A stretch of 64,000 bases of DNA from Neoarius graeffei (GCF_027579695.1 NC_083575.1:66935154-66999153), one strand, 5' to 3'. Counted from the stretch's first letter, positions 11,487 through 23,396 are shown. The notes: generated from the sequence alone by a model not told the origin. Numbers and translations: made by a program.

Positions 11487-11865
11487 TATAAAATTATAAT
11501 GGAATGCTATACTGAATGGCTTTAAATATTTAATGTTTGGTTGGCCCCTATTCAGTTGGCCAGAGAGCAGCCAGACATTTTTCATGATTGCAGTACTGAT
11601 TAAATTTGTTTTAATCTTGTTCAAATAGTGCCATGCAAATAACTAGCACCTGAGTGAAATGCTAAACACAATAAAGTCCTCAGTGCCACCTACTTATCTG
11701 AACTTGTTCCATTTTCACTGCTACTGCAAAGATGTGCAAAGTTGTAATAATATATTTGTTTTTCTTTATGAATATTACAGTCATTGTGGTGTTGTGCACC
11801 AAAAATACTTCACAATGCTAGCTAATGTAGATGATAAAGAATGGAAGCCTTTTTTTGGGGGGGGC

Positions 11866-12000
11866 TTTTTTCACCTTTATTGGATAGGACAGTGCAGAGA
11901 CAGGAAATGAGCTGGAGAGGGATCAGGAAATGACCTCAGGTCGGAATCGAACCTGGGACCCCGGATTTATGGTATGGTGCCTTAGTTGACTGAGCCTTGG
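11866..12000 (-). repeat. tRNA-derived SINE (type D)
   Basis: Minus orientation. The B-box region CCCAGGTTCGATTCCGACC is clear near 11945-11965, and the body (TTTCACCTTTATTGGATAGG) matches a repeat common in fish. Its tRNA-side end runs straight into the 24-base minisatellite. Confidence 0.6.
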
Positions 12001-12214
12001 TGTCCCTGAGAATGGGAGCCTTGGTGTCCCTGAGAATGGGAGCCTTGGTGTCCCTGAGAATGGGAGCCTTGGTGTCCCTGAGAATGGGAGCCTTGGTGTC
12101 CCTGAGAATGGGAGCCTTGGTGTCCCTGAGAATGGGAGCCTTGGTGTCCCTGAGAATGGGAGCCTTGGTGTCCCTGAGAATGGGAGCCTTGGTGTCCCTG
12201 AGAATGGGAGCCTT
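11992..12214. repeat. 24-base minisatellite, nine perfect copies
   Basis: The unit GAGCCTTGGTGTCCCTGAGA-ATGG repeats nine times without a single difference, then gives way to a partial unit. The first unit coincides with the 5' end of the adjoining SINE. It reads through in both directions as an 8-residue repeat (GSHSQGHQ on minus), but this is a by-product of a 24-base unit and not a gene. Confidence 0.95.
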
Positions 12215-12468
12215 TTGATATCACTTTGGTATCACTTTTAATGGTATCACCTCTGCAAAGACCCATGATCTTTCATGTTTTTCCATTGTGATTTATAACA
12301 CATTGTACAACCCCACGGAAAACATGGGTCAGTAGGGAAAATGCAAATAAAAAAAAGAAAGCAGTGATTTCTAGATTTGCTTTGACTTGTATTCCATGCA
12401 AGTAATACTTGCAATATGAACCGAAGATATTTCATGTTTTGTCTGGTCAACTTCATTTTGTTTGTTAA

Positions 12469-13177
12469 AGATAGACTGCCTTTCAGATTTTTCAACTGTA
12501 GGTCATAAAAAGAATTTTCCTGACACCCAATTATTTTTCTTTAGTGGACTGAAAGCTACTGAATTCAAATCAGAGACTTCCAATATTATTAGATTTTTTA
12601 ATTGAACAATTAATGAATTTAGAGCCACGATTCTCCGCTATTTTTGCCTGCTTCACCATGACCCAATTCAAGATACTATGTCACGCATCACGTGTTGGGC
12701 TTTCCCCGTTCGCACAAGGCATTATGGGTTACAAATTTGAAACAGGAGAGAAAAATGGAGGACGTGAGTGTGTGAATGAAACATGAAAGACCAACTACAG
12801 TCATGGAAAGTGAGAAGAAAAGACGTTATGTTGCGAAGGAAAGGAAGCGCAGGACCAAACTAATAAATATTGGCGGTCAGCGAGCACCTCTGTGTGATCA
12901 GCTGTTCGTTTAGCGACAGAATGATGTAACGGTCAGCGCACGGTCAAAGGTAAACCTACGCATGCGCACACGGACTTCTTCTGTCTGCTCAACTGCGCGA
13001 AGCGAGCGATTTCATGCACGTTATTTGCTCGGGAATCCCCTCAAATTAAATAACTTCCCAGCCACAGAATGGCCTGATATTTTGTGGATATTACAGAAAT
13101 AAACAAATATCACAATGACCAAATTTCAGAGGAAACTAAATTTCACCAATTTTATGAAATCGAAAGGCCGTCTTGCT
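12469..13177 (+). mobile_element. TTAA-flanked non-autonomous element
   Basis: The target TTAA is duplicated (12465-12468 and 13178-13181); the empty site is known from the sister Tc1 at 37205. The ends are inverted: AGATAGACTGCCTTTCAGAT and AGCAAGACGGCCTTTCGATT. Inside, an ATG at about 12805 opens MESEKKRRYVAKERKRRTKL, a basic leader followed by I-N-I-G, reminiscent of the first exon of other TTAA elements in this window. piggyBac and Kolobok are the superfamilies that use TTAA. Confidence 0.75.
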
Positions 13178-14404
13178 TTAATATACATCCATTCCTGCAT
13201 TTCAGACCTGCAACACATTCCAAAAACAGTTGGGATGAGGGCAGTTTAGGGCTAGTAATGAGGTAAAACAATTAAATAATGATGTGATCTGAAACAGGTC
13301 ATGTCAACAGGTGATTGTAATCATGATTTTGTACAAAATCAGTATCCCGGAAAGGCCAAGTCTTTGAGGAGCAAATGTGGGCCAAGGATCTCTAGTTTGT
13401 CAACAAATGCATGAAAATTTTTGAAATGTTTAAAAACAATGTTCCTCAAAAAAAGATACAAAGGGATTTGAATATTTCACCCCCTTTGGTACATAATATC
13501 ATGAAACGTTTCAAGGAATCTGGAGGAATTTCGGTGCAAAACCAAAAGGGCAAGGGTGCAAACCTAAGCTGAACACCCGTGATCTCTGATCCCCCAAACA
13601 GCACTGCATCAAGACCCGTCATTCATCTATAGCGGATATAACCACATGGGCTCGGGATTACTTTAGCAAACCTTTGTCAAGCACTACAATACAGAGTTAT
13701 AGCCACAAATGCCAGTTAAAACTTTACTGTGCAAAAAGGGAACTTTATATTAAAGGTGTCCAGAAGCGCCATCGACTTCTCGGGGTTCAAAGGCATCTGG
13801 GATGGACCATCACACAGTGGAAACGTGTATTGTGGTCAAACGAATCAGTATTCCAGGTCTTTTTTTTTTTGGTAGGAATGGACACCGTGTGCTCTTTACC
13901 AAAGACAAAAAGGACCATCCAGACTGTTACCAACAAGAAGTCCAAAAGCCAGGGTCTGTCATGGTATGGGGTTGTGTCAATGCCCTTGGCAAAGGGAACT
14001 TACACTTCTATGATGGCAGCATTAATGCAGAAAAGTACATTGAGATTTTGGAGCAACATATTCTGCCTTCAAGATGACATCATTTCCAGGGATATTTCAA
14101 CAAGCCAATGCAAAACCACATTCTGCACACATTACAAAGGCATGGCTGTGGAAGAAGAGGGTGTCTGTCCACTCTGTCCCCAACAGAGAATGTGTGGCAA
14201 ATTTTGAAACAAAAAATATGACAATAACGACCCTATACTGTTGCACACCTGAAAACCCATTTGCAGGAAGAATGGGACAAAATAACACCTGAAACACTTC
14301 ATCACTTGGTGTCTTCAGTCCCTAAACATCTTTTTTAACTGTTGTGAGAAAGAATGGCAATATTATAAAGTGGTAAATGCTTTGCTGTCGCAACTTTTTT
14401 AATG

Positions 14405-14778
14405 TCTCATCTCATCATCTCTAGCCACTTTATCCTGTTCAACAGGGTCGCAGACAAGCTGGAGCCTATCCCAGCTGACTACAGGCGAAAGGTGGGGTAC
14501 ACCCCAGACAAGTCGCCAGGTCATCACAGGGCTGACACATAGACACAGACAACCATTCACACTCACATTCACACCTACGGTCAATTTAGAGTCACCAGTT
14601 AACCTAACCTGCATGTCTTTGGACTGTGGGGGAAACCGGAGCACCCGGAGGAAACCCACGCGGACACAGGGAGAACATGCAAACTCCGCACAGAAAGGCC
14701 CTCGCCGGCCACGGGGCTCGAACCTGGACCTTCTTGCTGTGAGGCGACAGTGCTAACCACTACACCACCGTGCCGCCC
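14405..14778 (-). repeat. V-core SINE, copy 2
   Basis: Full length, flanked by a perfect 11-base duplication CTTTTTTAATG (14394-14404 and 14779-14789), inserted in the 3' part of the Tc1 element. Confidence 0.9.
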
Positions 14779-14908
14779 CTTTTTTAATGTGTTGCAAGAA
14801 TAAAATTTAAAATGTGTTTATTTTGAAAAAACAAAATAAAATGAAATTCATGAGCTAAAACATCAAATAATGTGCTGTTATATTGTTTTGAATGCAATAC
14901 AGGTCAAA

Positions 14909-15170
14909 GTCCTTCCCACGCCATGTGGCAGCGCCGATCTCCGTTTCCATAGCCCTCAGCCTCTCGCCTATTACATAACTAGGGTTACAGTGGGGGGCTA
15001 GTCCTCAGGTAACCGCGAGAGTTTGACTCCCCCACTCGCATTGGTATTGCAGCATGCTTTACCAGACGGCAGTAGGTACCATTTTTATGATGGTCTTTGG
15101 TATGACCCGATCGTGAGTAGAACTCGCGATTGAGAAGCGGACACGCTAACCATTAGGCCACTAGCCGGTA
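14909..15170 (-). repeat. Type B SINE
   Basis: Near full length with its tRNA-like head at the right. It is flanked by the duplication ACAGGTCAAAG and sits at the end of the Tc1 element. Confidence 0.75.
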
Positions 15171-15454
15171 CAGGTCAAAGATGATTTACAAATAATCAGT
15201 TTTAATCATCATTTCAACATACTTTCCCCACATTTTCTGATTTGTGGTTGTAGTAATCAGTTTACACTGAATATAAGATAAGAACTATTTGTCATTATAC
15301 TTGCGTTCAATAAAATATTATTTATGACTTTGTCAGTGTTGCGCTTTGAGTGGGAGAAGAAAACCACAAATCACATCGAGCTCAAAACATTTTCACGAAA
15401 TATTAATCTGAGAAATAAGAAATATTAGTTATAATGTGAAAATTTGTTTATCCT

Positions 15455-15455
<1 letters not shown>

Positions 15456-15486
<31 letters not shown>

Positions 15487-15955
15487 TTGTTCATATATTA
15501 GTTTATATAGGGCCCTTCTCACACCCAAGGTCGCTTTACAATTCGGGAAAGGGAGAAAAAAAAATAGTCCACCAAAAGAGGGCCAGTATGTAATTCCAAT
15601 GGCTTAGCTACCCACAGTCCCACCAAAAGGCACGTGAAGATAAATCCCACACCGTCTGCACAGACACCACCACGATGCTGGGGAACATCGCTTGGAACAC
15701 CACATCATGGATCCACAAAGCGAGCACAGAAGCATCGCCGCACAAAGCACTGGTATGTCCCAAACCACCTGCACAGAACACCGCACCAAGCACAGATGCA
15801 CCGCTGCACAGAGCTCTGGATAACTCTAACGTTAAAAGAGCAACAAGCTCACTGCAGTCAACAGCGAGGAGCACAGGCACCACCCATGGCGGACCAAGGC
15901 CCGAAGGGAACCAACGCCCAAAACTGGATCCGGAGTTACGCCACAACCAGTGAAC
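15456..15955. repeat. (TAA)n tract with adjoining retroposon-like block
   Basis: About nine TAA units are followed by ATATAGGGCCCTTCTCACAC and CAAGGTCGCTTTACAA, a motif seen at many fish LINE 3' ends, then a GC-richer block with two loosely repeated units around GCACAGAAGCATCGCCGCAC. The family is not recognised. Long open frames here on both strands are compositional. Confidence 0.4.
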
Positions 15956-17081
15956 AAAACATTTTTAAAAACCCATCAAACTATACAAACACAAAAAGAA
16001 AAACAAAGGAAGAAGAAAAAGAAAACGCTCCGGTGAGAAGCGGCAGCCAAAATGTGCACAGCGTACTCTCAGCCGGAAACGGAAATAATGTCATATCAAC
16101 ACGGCCCAGAAGTTTTGTACATTATTTGACGATAAAAAAAAGACACGTGCTGGTCCTTATTAAATTTAATTAAGTATTGGTCGCATCCACAGATTCTAAG
16201 GGTGCCAATAATTCTGAAGTGGACTGCAGAGCCTCTTGTTTGTATGAGAGCTGAGCTGTTGTGCTGAAAATAGGTCAAATGAAATGGCAGGCTTTTGTAC
16301 AGCTTCTCGACAAAATTCTTGCCTGATTTCTGAATGAATAAGAAATAACAGTGTGGTTTTAAACAGGCCAGAATAAAACAAAATGATATTTGTATATTTA
16401 CACAAATACCAAATCTTGTCAGAGCTAGTCTGCGACATGGAGTTTAATCTGTCCCACCAGGATACATACAAATAATGGTCTACAGTAGCAAAAACAACAA
16501 CACATCACACTCAATATTTTAAATAGTAGCTCAGGTGGTTTCAATCTCAGCTTAAACACACATTATAGCTTCAATAGAAATCTTGACTACCAAATTATGT
16601 ATTTCATATGACAATAAAAATCCCCAGATGACACCTAATACCATATACTAAGCTATCTTTGATAAGCTGTCTAAGTGACTATTTAGGCTCCTGATGCAAA
16701 CCATCTTATTATATGTTACAGGCGAGGTCACAGGTGGTGTTATTAGAGAACTATGCGGATGTGAACGCATCCTTGGTCTGACCAGTGGGTTCTGTGGTCC
16801 CACCTGTCCTTCCTTCGCATATTTTGCATGCGTATATTGAAAAATGTCATTAAATGTGCGATGCCGACATTCTTGAAACCCCTCGGGTTTACAGAGTCGC
16901 CATTCTGCTCCATCCAGCCTTCATCCGCAGTCTCATGAAGAAAAGATGCGATCAATGCCCTTCTCAGACTTACCTCAGCTTTGTGCAACGGATGCTCTGC
17001 TCTGTCAAATCCACGCAGTTTCCCTGTGCTCATATGGCAGCTAAAATACGATGCAGGTGTTATGTAAGGATGTTATAATAC

Positions 17082-17083
<2 letters not shown>
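15956..17083. other. Intergenic, one weak exon candidate
   Basis: No supported gene. On minus, 16974-17040 is bounded by TTTTAG and GAG|GTAAGT splice-like sites and reads MSTGKLRGFDRAEHPLHKAE. It belongs to no family that I recognise. Confidence 0.3.

Positions 17084-17139
<56 letters not shown>
17084..17139. repeat. (GA)n microsatellite
   Basis: About 28 perfect dinucleotides; a short (TG)n(AG)n follows at 17213-17249. Confidence 0.95.
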
Positions 17140-17140
<1 letters not shown>

Positions 17141-17214
17141 GATGGAGGAGAGATGGAGGAGGGAGCTCCAGTGCATACGATCATACAGTAAAAAGCAAGA
17201 TGAAGCTTAGACTC

Positions 17215-17249
<35 letters not shown>

Positions 17250-17320
17250 TCTTAGTGGGTCCTCACAAAGCTAGGACTCCAGTAGTATTATGTGACAGTT
17301 GAAACCTTGTGGGCTGGTCC

Positions 17321-17682
17321 TCATCTCATCTCATTATCTCTAGCTGCTTTATCCTGTTCTACAGGGTCGCAGGCAAGCTGGAGCCTATCCCAGCTGACTA
17401 CGGGTGAAAGGCGGGGTACACCCTGGACAAGTCGCCAGGTCATCACAGGGCTGACACATAGACACAGACAACCATTCACACTCACATTCACACCTATGGA
17501 CAATTTAGAGTCACCAGTTAACTGCATGTCTTTGGACTGTGGGGGAAACCGGAGCACCTGGAGGAAACCCACGCGGACACGGGGAGAACATGCAAACTCC
17601 ACACAGAAAGGCCCTCGCCGGCCACGGGGCTCGAACCCGGACCTTCTTGCTGTGAGGCGACAGCGCTAACTACTATGCCGCC
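17321..17682 (-). repeat. V-core SINE, copy 3
   Basis: Nearly complete, with a short gap at 17519 (loss of CCTAACCTGC next to the core). Confidence 0.85.
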
Positions 17683-17814
17683 AATTGCAGCTTTTGTTGA
17701 AGAAATTAAAATAATCAAGCCAAGTCGTTTTAATTTTTGGCTACTGAGGTTAATGTTGTGCTTTTGGGGTTTAGAGAGAGATTTTTTAATTAAGTTGCAT
17801 TGTTAAAATCAGGG

Positions 17815-18207
17815 GGGCGGCACGGTGGTGTAGTGGTTAGCACTGTCACAGCAAGAAGGTCTTAGGTTCAAGCCCAGAGGCCGACGAGGGCCTTTCTGTG
17901 TCGAGTTTGCATGTTCTCCACATGTCTGCATGGGTTTCCTCCGGTTTCCCCCACAGTCCGAAGATATGCAGGTTAGGTTAACTGGTGACTCTAAATTGAC
18001 CGTAGGTGTGAATGTGAGTGTGAATGGTTGATTGTCTCTATGTGTCAGCCCTGCGATGACCTGGCGACTTGTCCAGGGTGTACCCCGCCTCTCACCCATA
18101 GTCAGCTGGGATAGGCTCCAGCATGCCTGCAACCCTGAAGAACAGGGTAAGCAGCTACAGATAATGGATGGATGGATGGATGGATGGATGGATGGATGGA
18201 TGGATGT
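17815..18207 (+). repeat. V-core SINE, copy 4, with (GGAT)n tail
   Basis: Plus orientation; the 3' tail has grown into about ten GGAT units (18165-18207). It lacks part of the core between CCTCC and GGTTTCC. Confidence 0.85.
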
Positions 18208-18334
18208 TAGAATCAGCATGGAGTAGGACAAGAGAATAAAACTGCAGCTGACAACCAGCAGAATTCCAGTCTTTTCTTTTTTTAACTTAAATGTTGTTTA
18301 CGTTAAAACAACAACAACTAGAAGGGAACTCGGT

Positions 18335-19255
18335 AGAGTGTTTACCTCCGCCAGGCCACATACTCAGATTTGCATCAAAATGTAATCAATTGTTCCTTTG
18401 CCCAATGACCCAACTTTCATCAAAATCTGTTCACTACTTTTTGAGTTACATTGGGAACATAAATAAATACTGGATCTGCATACATACACTGTCAGAAATA
18501 GGGGTACAGTAGGAGTCCATTTCTGTACCCCAAGGTACAGTCTACACTAATGTATCCCCTAGGGCTCATTATTGTACTTTTTTTAGGGCCAGAAAGGTAC
18601 ATCTATATTCCCAAGCAGTATATCCATCCATTATCTGTAGCCACTTATCCTATACAGGCTCGCAGGCAAGCTGGAGCCTATCCCAGCTGACTATGGGCGA
18701 GAGGTGGGGTACACCCTGGACAAGTCACCAGGTCATCGTAGGGCTGACACATAGAGACACACAACCATTCATACCTACGGCCAATTTAGAGCCACCAATT
18801 AGCCTAACCTGCATGTCTTTGGACTGTGGGGGAAACCGGAGCACCCGGAGGAAACCCATGCAGACACGGGGAGAACATGCAAACTCCACACAGAAAGGCC
18901 CTTGCCGGCCGCTGGGCTCAAACCCAGGACCTTCTTGCTGTGAGGCGACAGTGCTAATCACTACACCACCGTGCCACCCCCCCAAGCAGTATATAAAGGG
19001 TGCAAATAAGTATTTTAGAGGGTACTGCCCCATTGACAAGCAGGTGTACACCTAAAGGTACAGTAATGTACTTTATTTTTCTGAGAGTGTATCTGGATTT
19101 GCATCAAAATCTAATCAGTTTTTCCTTGGCCCATGGCTCACCTTTCCTCAAAGTTACATCAAAATCCATTTGCTACTTTTTGAGTTACACTGGGAACAGG
19201 CAAGCAAACAGCCAAACGGAGGCAAAAACATAATTTCCTCCAACAAAGAGGTAAT
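18335..19255. mobile_element. MITE inside an older repeat, itself split by a SINE
   Basis: The outer sequence has two similar blocks (TTTTTGAGTTACA(T/C)TGGGAAC at 18438 and 19178). Between them is a MITE (about 18486-19090) with inverted ends of the type ACTGTCAGAAATA and GGTACAGTA. Into this MITE a V-core SINE has jumped. Three layers are thus visible in order of age. Confidence 0.6.
18624..18981 (-). repeat. V-core SINE, copy 5
   Basis: Flanked by a perfect 13-base duplication CCAAGCAGTATAT (18611-18623 and 18982-18994). It lacks the CACTCACATTCA block. Confidence 0.9.
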
Positions 19256-19265
19256 TAAAACAGGA

Positions 19266-19463
19266 AATGTGCAGAGATCATAAAAATGCTGCCACATGAT
19301 TGGTTGCTTAGATAACTGCATAAATGTGCAGGTGTTCAGGTATTCCTAATAAAGTGGACAGTGAGTGTAACATCACAATTTATATAAACTTTTATCAAAA
19401 TGTTTTGATGCAGTGAAAAAGATATATTTGCAATCTAGTGTCCAAACTTTTGACTGGTAGTGT
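19266..19463. repeat. Solo ends of two element families
   Basis: 19266-19368 matches the right end of the MITE at 10908. 19430-19463 (TCCAAACTTTTGACTGGTAG) is the inverted end of the Tc1 family at 6552. Confidence 0.5.
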
Positions 19464-19941
19464 ATATCGAATGTGAAATCTATTTTTGCAGTTAAAAAAA
19501 AATTGTCTGTTATTATTGCTACAAAATGAATAAAGAACATTTATTTGTCCTAAACATGATTATTACACCATTACATTGATTAAAAAAAATCACAACTATA
19601 TTTGTGCATCCCAAAAGATGAAGTCATAGACGTTTCAAAATTAGGACTGAAATATTTCAGACATCAAACTTACCAAGATTATGGTGTGACACTATGGATC
19701 AGAGTTCAGTATTAGTTATGCTCTAGTAATAAATGGTAAAAACACAGATCTGGGCAACAGGATAACGTCTTACTCTCATACTGAAAGTGTTATTTTTGCT
19801 GAATTAATTAGCAACGTGTCAAATTAATAGGCATGATGTGAAATGGAGAAAAATGCATTCTCATATTTCTTGTCAACATTAAAAAAAATTAAAGCGTCAG
19901 AATTTTCTTCAAAAGTGTCTGAATGATGCTCATCACTTATA
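19464..19941. other. AT-rich intergenic stretch
   Basis: Nothing recognised. Confidence 0.45.
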
Positions 19942-20473
19942 CACTATATTGCCAAAAGTATTTGCTCACCTGCCTTGACTCATATATGAGCTTAAGTGAC
20001 ATCCCATTCCTAATCCATAGGGTTCAATATGACGTCGGTCCACCCTTTGCAGCTAGAACAGCTTCAACTCTTCTGGGAAGGCTGTCCACAAGGTTTAGGA
20101 GTGTGTTTATGGGAATTTTTGACCATTCTTCCAGAAGCGCATTTGTGAGGTCACACACTGATGTTGGACGAGAAGGCCTGGCTCTCAGTCTCCGCTCTAA
20201 TTCATCCCAAAGGTGTTCTAATGGGTTGAGGTCAGGACTCTGTGCAGGCCAGTCAAGTTCATCCACACCAGACTCTGTCATCCATGTCTTTATGGACTCT
20301 GCTTTGTGCACTGGTGCACAGTCATGTTGGAAGAGGAAGGGGCCAGCTCCAAACTGTAAAAACAGTCTGCATGCCTAGGTGCTTGATTTTATACACCTGT
20401 GGCCATGGAAGTGATTGGAACACCTGATTCCGATAATTTGGATGGGTGAGCAAATACTTTTGGCAATATAGTG
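19942..20473 (-). mobile_element. Internally deleted Tc1-like transposon
   Basis: Perfect ends CACTATATTGCCAAAAGTAT and the inverse, with TA on both sides. It keeps an open reading frame on minus (20024-20311) for the transposase C-terminus: WPAQSPDLNPLEHLWDELER with the third catalytic residue, ending AAKGGPTSY. The HTH and the first two catalytic Asp residues are deleted. The open C-terminal frame suggests a fairly recent deletion product. Confidence 0.9.
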
Positions 20474-20650
20474 TATCTATGTGTCAGTTGTGTTAGTCTT
20501 TCAGGTTTTTCTATTTTATTTTCATAATCATCCATATTATATTGCTGTTAGATGCTGTATATAATATACATCCAAAATATAAACACACATTTATGCTTTT
20601 TTTTTGTGACAGGACATTTTTTTCCCCACACAACAGAAACCAAACGTTCA

Positions 20651-20775
20651 GGGGTGGGTTTCCTGAAAGCATCGTAGCACAAAGATCATCGTTAAATGGT
20701 AGAGCGAGCATCACAATGAACACTCTCTCCTAATTAAGACTCTTAGTGTTAAGAGGCTTTTGGGAAACCCACCCC
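20651..20775. mobile_element. Short MITE
   Basis: 125 bases with inverted ends GGGGTGGGTTTCC and GGGAAACCCACCCC. A related copy lies at 49137-49262. Confidence 0.65.
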
Positions 20776-21384
20776 ATTTCAGTCTAACAATAATAACATG
20801 GTTAATCAGAGTACTATACTTTGTATCATCCTACCATTGTAAATACAGACAAAATGAAAAACAGACATTTAGACCAGTAGGTGCAGCAATTCTGCTCTTA
20901 TGCTGCCTCTTATCAGTGTGCTACACACAATACAGGAACTGATCTCATTTTGTAAAGACAGCACAGAAATGTTTCTATTTTCAAAGAAAGGACAGTGAAG
21001 GAAGGTTTTCTTTTTATACCAGTTTCACAATTTGCACTTTAGCCACTGAAATGTTTGGTGCGAATATTAGTATAAACTGCTCTTTTTTTTTGACACATGG
21101 ATTTGAGTGTGGTGCATAGTTAGATCTGCCTCTGACTAGATGGAATATTTTAGGTTTTATGTATACGTATGCATATACTGTCATTGACTGAAAAAGAAAT
21201 TAACCTGAGGTCATTGGAAAGGATGCAACGATAATGAGCAAGAATACTTATGTGCAAACTTAATTGTTTTGTTATGTATTGACAGAGAGTTCACATTTAT
21301 TTTCAGCTTAGGATTTTTCTAACTGAAAGTTAAGTCTAGACACATATCCTCTGATTTCCTCCCCAAACCAAGCATCTAGTTCAG

Positions 21385-21390
<6 letters not shown>
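20776..21390. other. Intergenic, nothing recognised
   Basis: AT-rich; no gene or repeat family is supported. Confidence 0.45.
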
Positions 21391-21424
<34 letters not shown>

Positions 21425-21784
21425 GCGGCACGGTGGTGTAGTGGTTAGCGCTGTCGCCTCACAGCAAGAAGGTCCTGGGTTCGAGCCCCGGGGCCGGCGA
21501 GGGCCTTTCTGTGTGGAGTTTGCATGTTCTCCCCGTGTCCGCGTGGGTTTCCTCCGGGTGCTCCGGTTTCCCCCACAGTCCAAAGACATGCAGGTTAGGT
21601 TAACTGGTGACTCTAAATTGACCGTAGGTGTGAATGTGAGTATGAATGGTTGTCTGTGTCTATGTGTCAGCCCTGTGATGACCTGGCGACTTGTCCAGGG
21701 TGTACCCCGCCTTTCGCCCGTAGTCAGCTGGGATAGGCTCCAGCTTGCCTGTGACCCTGTAGAACAGGATAAAGCGGCTAGAGA

Positions 21785-21820
<36 letters not shown>
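21391..21820. repeat. (TA)n array split by V-core SINE copy 6 (plus)
   Basis: The SINE occupies 21422-21787 and is the least diverged copy, with a complete tRNA-like head and B box. (TA)n lies on both sides (21391-21420 and 21788-21820), so it landed within a TA array. Confidence 0.9.
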
Positions 21821-21822
<2 letters not shown>

Positions 21823-21835
21823 ACATATATCTGTG

Positions 21836-22434
21836 GGTATATTCTATCCACATTCACTGGATATTAGCAATCATGCGCTCTGATTGGCTACTCCACTACT
21901 AGGCTATCAGCTCATATATTGTGAGTAGAGAAAAACCAAATGGCGGAGTGTGTTGCTGAACCAACTGTGGATGAAATAAAAACTCTACTCGAAAATAAAA
22001 CCCCAAGAAATGTTTTCAAGTATTTAAAAGAAACAGAAATAGCTAAAAGAATATAGTTTTGGGGGGGGGTTCCCCTATATCGCCTTGTCCGCACTCCAGC
22101 CCAGTTGGTGACGATAATGCACCTTTAAGTTGGTTTGCCAACCGCCAAAAACCCTAAAGAAGAAGAAGATACCCACCCCACCCCCAAAAAAATACAAAAA
22201 AAGCAACAAAATATGGAATAAAAGTATGTGATGGTAAGAATGTATCTTTTTTATTTTTCAAGAATTATTATTACCACATTTTTCACAAATTGCAACTGTC
22301 ATTTCGCCGGTTTGTTTACATTCTAAGCAGAAATGATTTTGTTGGAAATTTTGTGTAAAGTTTTTATTTATCGAATTTGCAAACAATAAAAATGATCTGT
22401 TTCTCAAAATCCAGTGACTGTGGATAGAATATCA
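21836..22434 (+). mobile_element. TIR element with an N-terminal coding remnant
   Basis: The inverted ends ATTCTATCCACA(T/G)TCACTGGAT face each other at 21840 and 22412-22432. The ATG at 21940 begins MAECVAEPTVDEIKTLLENK and stops within 40 codons. The pattern E-I-x-x-L-L-x-x-K-x-x-x-N is like the start of the QRICH/ZMYM-type domains found in some fish transposon proteins, but the match is weak. Confidence 0.5.
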
Positions 22435-23396
22435 GTCTCATCCTACATGGCTTATAGCCAACTCGGCTATCAGCTCATGTACGACTCGATTTCGTAGAAT
22501 AACTATAAATTCCATTATGCTAATTCTACATTCCTGTAAGGTTTTTTTAACATTATTTAATTATAAAATCAGATGTTTAGAACAACCAACTAGCAGATTT
22601 CCAGTACTGTTTAAAAATGATTGTTTGATTTCAGAGGTGTCTCACTCAAATCAGAAAATACCAACTAAGGTACTACAGAGATACAGAGCTCTTGCTTTGA
22701 CCTCTAGGTTCTCTTAAGCCTTCATTATTTCAAGTCTTAATGTGCTATTTTTTTAAAACTATTAATTCTTGGCTATCCAAAGACATATTTTATATTTCAA
22801 GCTTGCTTAAGACATTTCTCAAGAACAGCAGAGACTCTTATTTGGCCATTGTATTGCTGCATAAGGTTTTTCGCTTAGCATGGCCCTCCTCAGACATGTC
22901 AGGAAGCACAGGGTCAAAGTTCAGTATCATGTTCAGTCTCTCAGGTACCTTTGGAATTTACACTAACAGCTTTACCTAATTAAGTACTTTGTCTGTGATC
23001 TTATATGAGCATTATCAGCTGAGTTGTTTAACTTTAGTGAGGAGTCAACAGGTGTCAAATGGTCTCAGGCTCACAGCTGGGTTTGTGCTTTCTGTCTTAC
23101 CCCTTACTGTCTTAAACTCAGTACTCTGCTGCTTAAGAGTGACAAAATGCTTGTAAGAAATAAAGTGCTCCACTGACAGAAAAATGGGTTGAATTACATA
23201 CCAAACAAATAGCCCTTAAGGTCACTCTAAAGTTTTCCGAAGCAATGCATGTGGTTCTGAAACTGAAAGGAAGACTTAGGCACATGTTCTCTCTCATCCA
23301 TTATTGTACTTCAAATATAACCTGCTTCATACATCATCTGCAAGTTCTGAGAAATCTATGATGCTTGAAAATACAAAACCCAGATCGTTTTGGTAG
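22435..23396. other. 3' flank of the GPRIN gene
   Basis: Presumably holds the 3' UTR. No repeat family is recognised. Confidence 0.4.

Larger units (their letters stand above)
12308..15250 (+). mobile_element. Tc1-type transposon carrying three later insertions
   Basis: The ends are CAACCCC-type inverted repeats with TA. Homologous to 37205-39751. The transposase region (about 13440-14300, +) shows scattered blocks such as RTIQTVTNKKSKSQGLSWYG and is broken by many stops and shifts. Inserted into it are a TTAA-flanked element (12469-13177), a V-core SINE (14405-14778) and a type B SINE (14909-15170). Confidence 0.8.

Noticed and set aside
11982-12266. Repeat protein GSHSQGHQ x 9 on minus, and a CRISPR-like look of the array
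   Set aside because: The 24-base unit has no spacers and a length divisible by three, so all frames stay open by chance. There is no promoter or gene context.
15604-16173. Overlapping open frames of 112 and 179 codons
   Set aside because: Low-complexity Cys/Trp/Ser or His/Thr-rich texts without start context, splice signals or family match, located in a repeat-like block.
21389-21902. Open frames of 90-154 codons such as [16 protein letters not shown] on + and their antisense partners, recurring through the window
   Set aside because: They are translations of V-core SINE copies and recur at every copy; they do not code for proteins.
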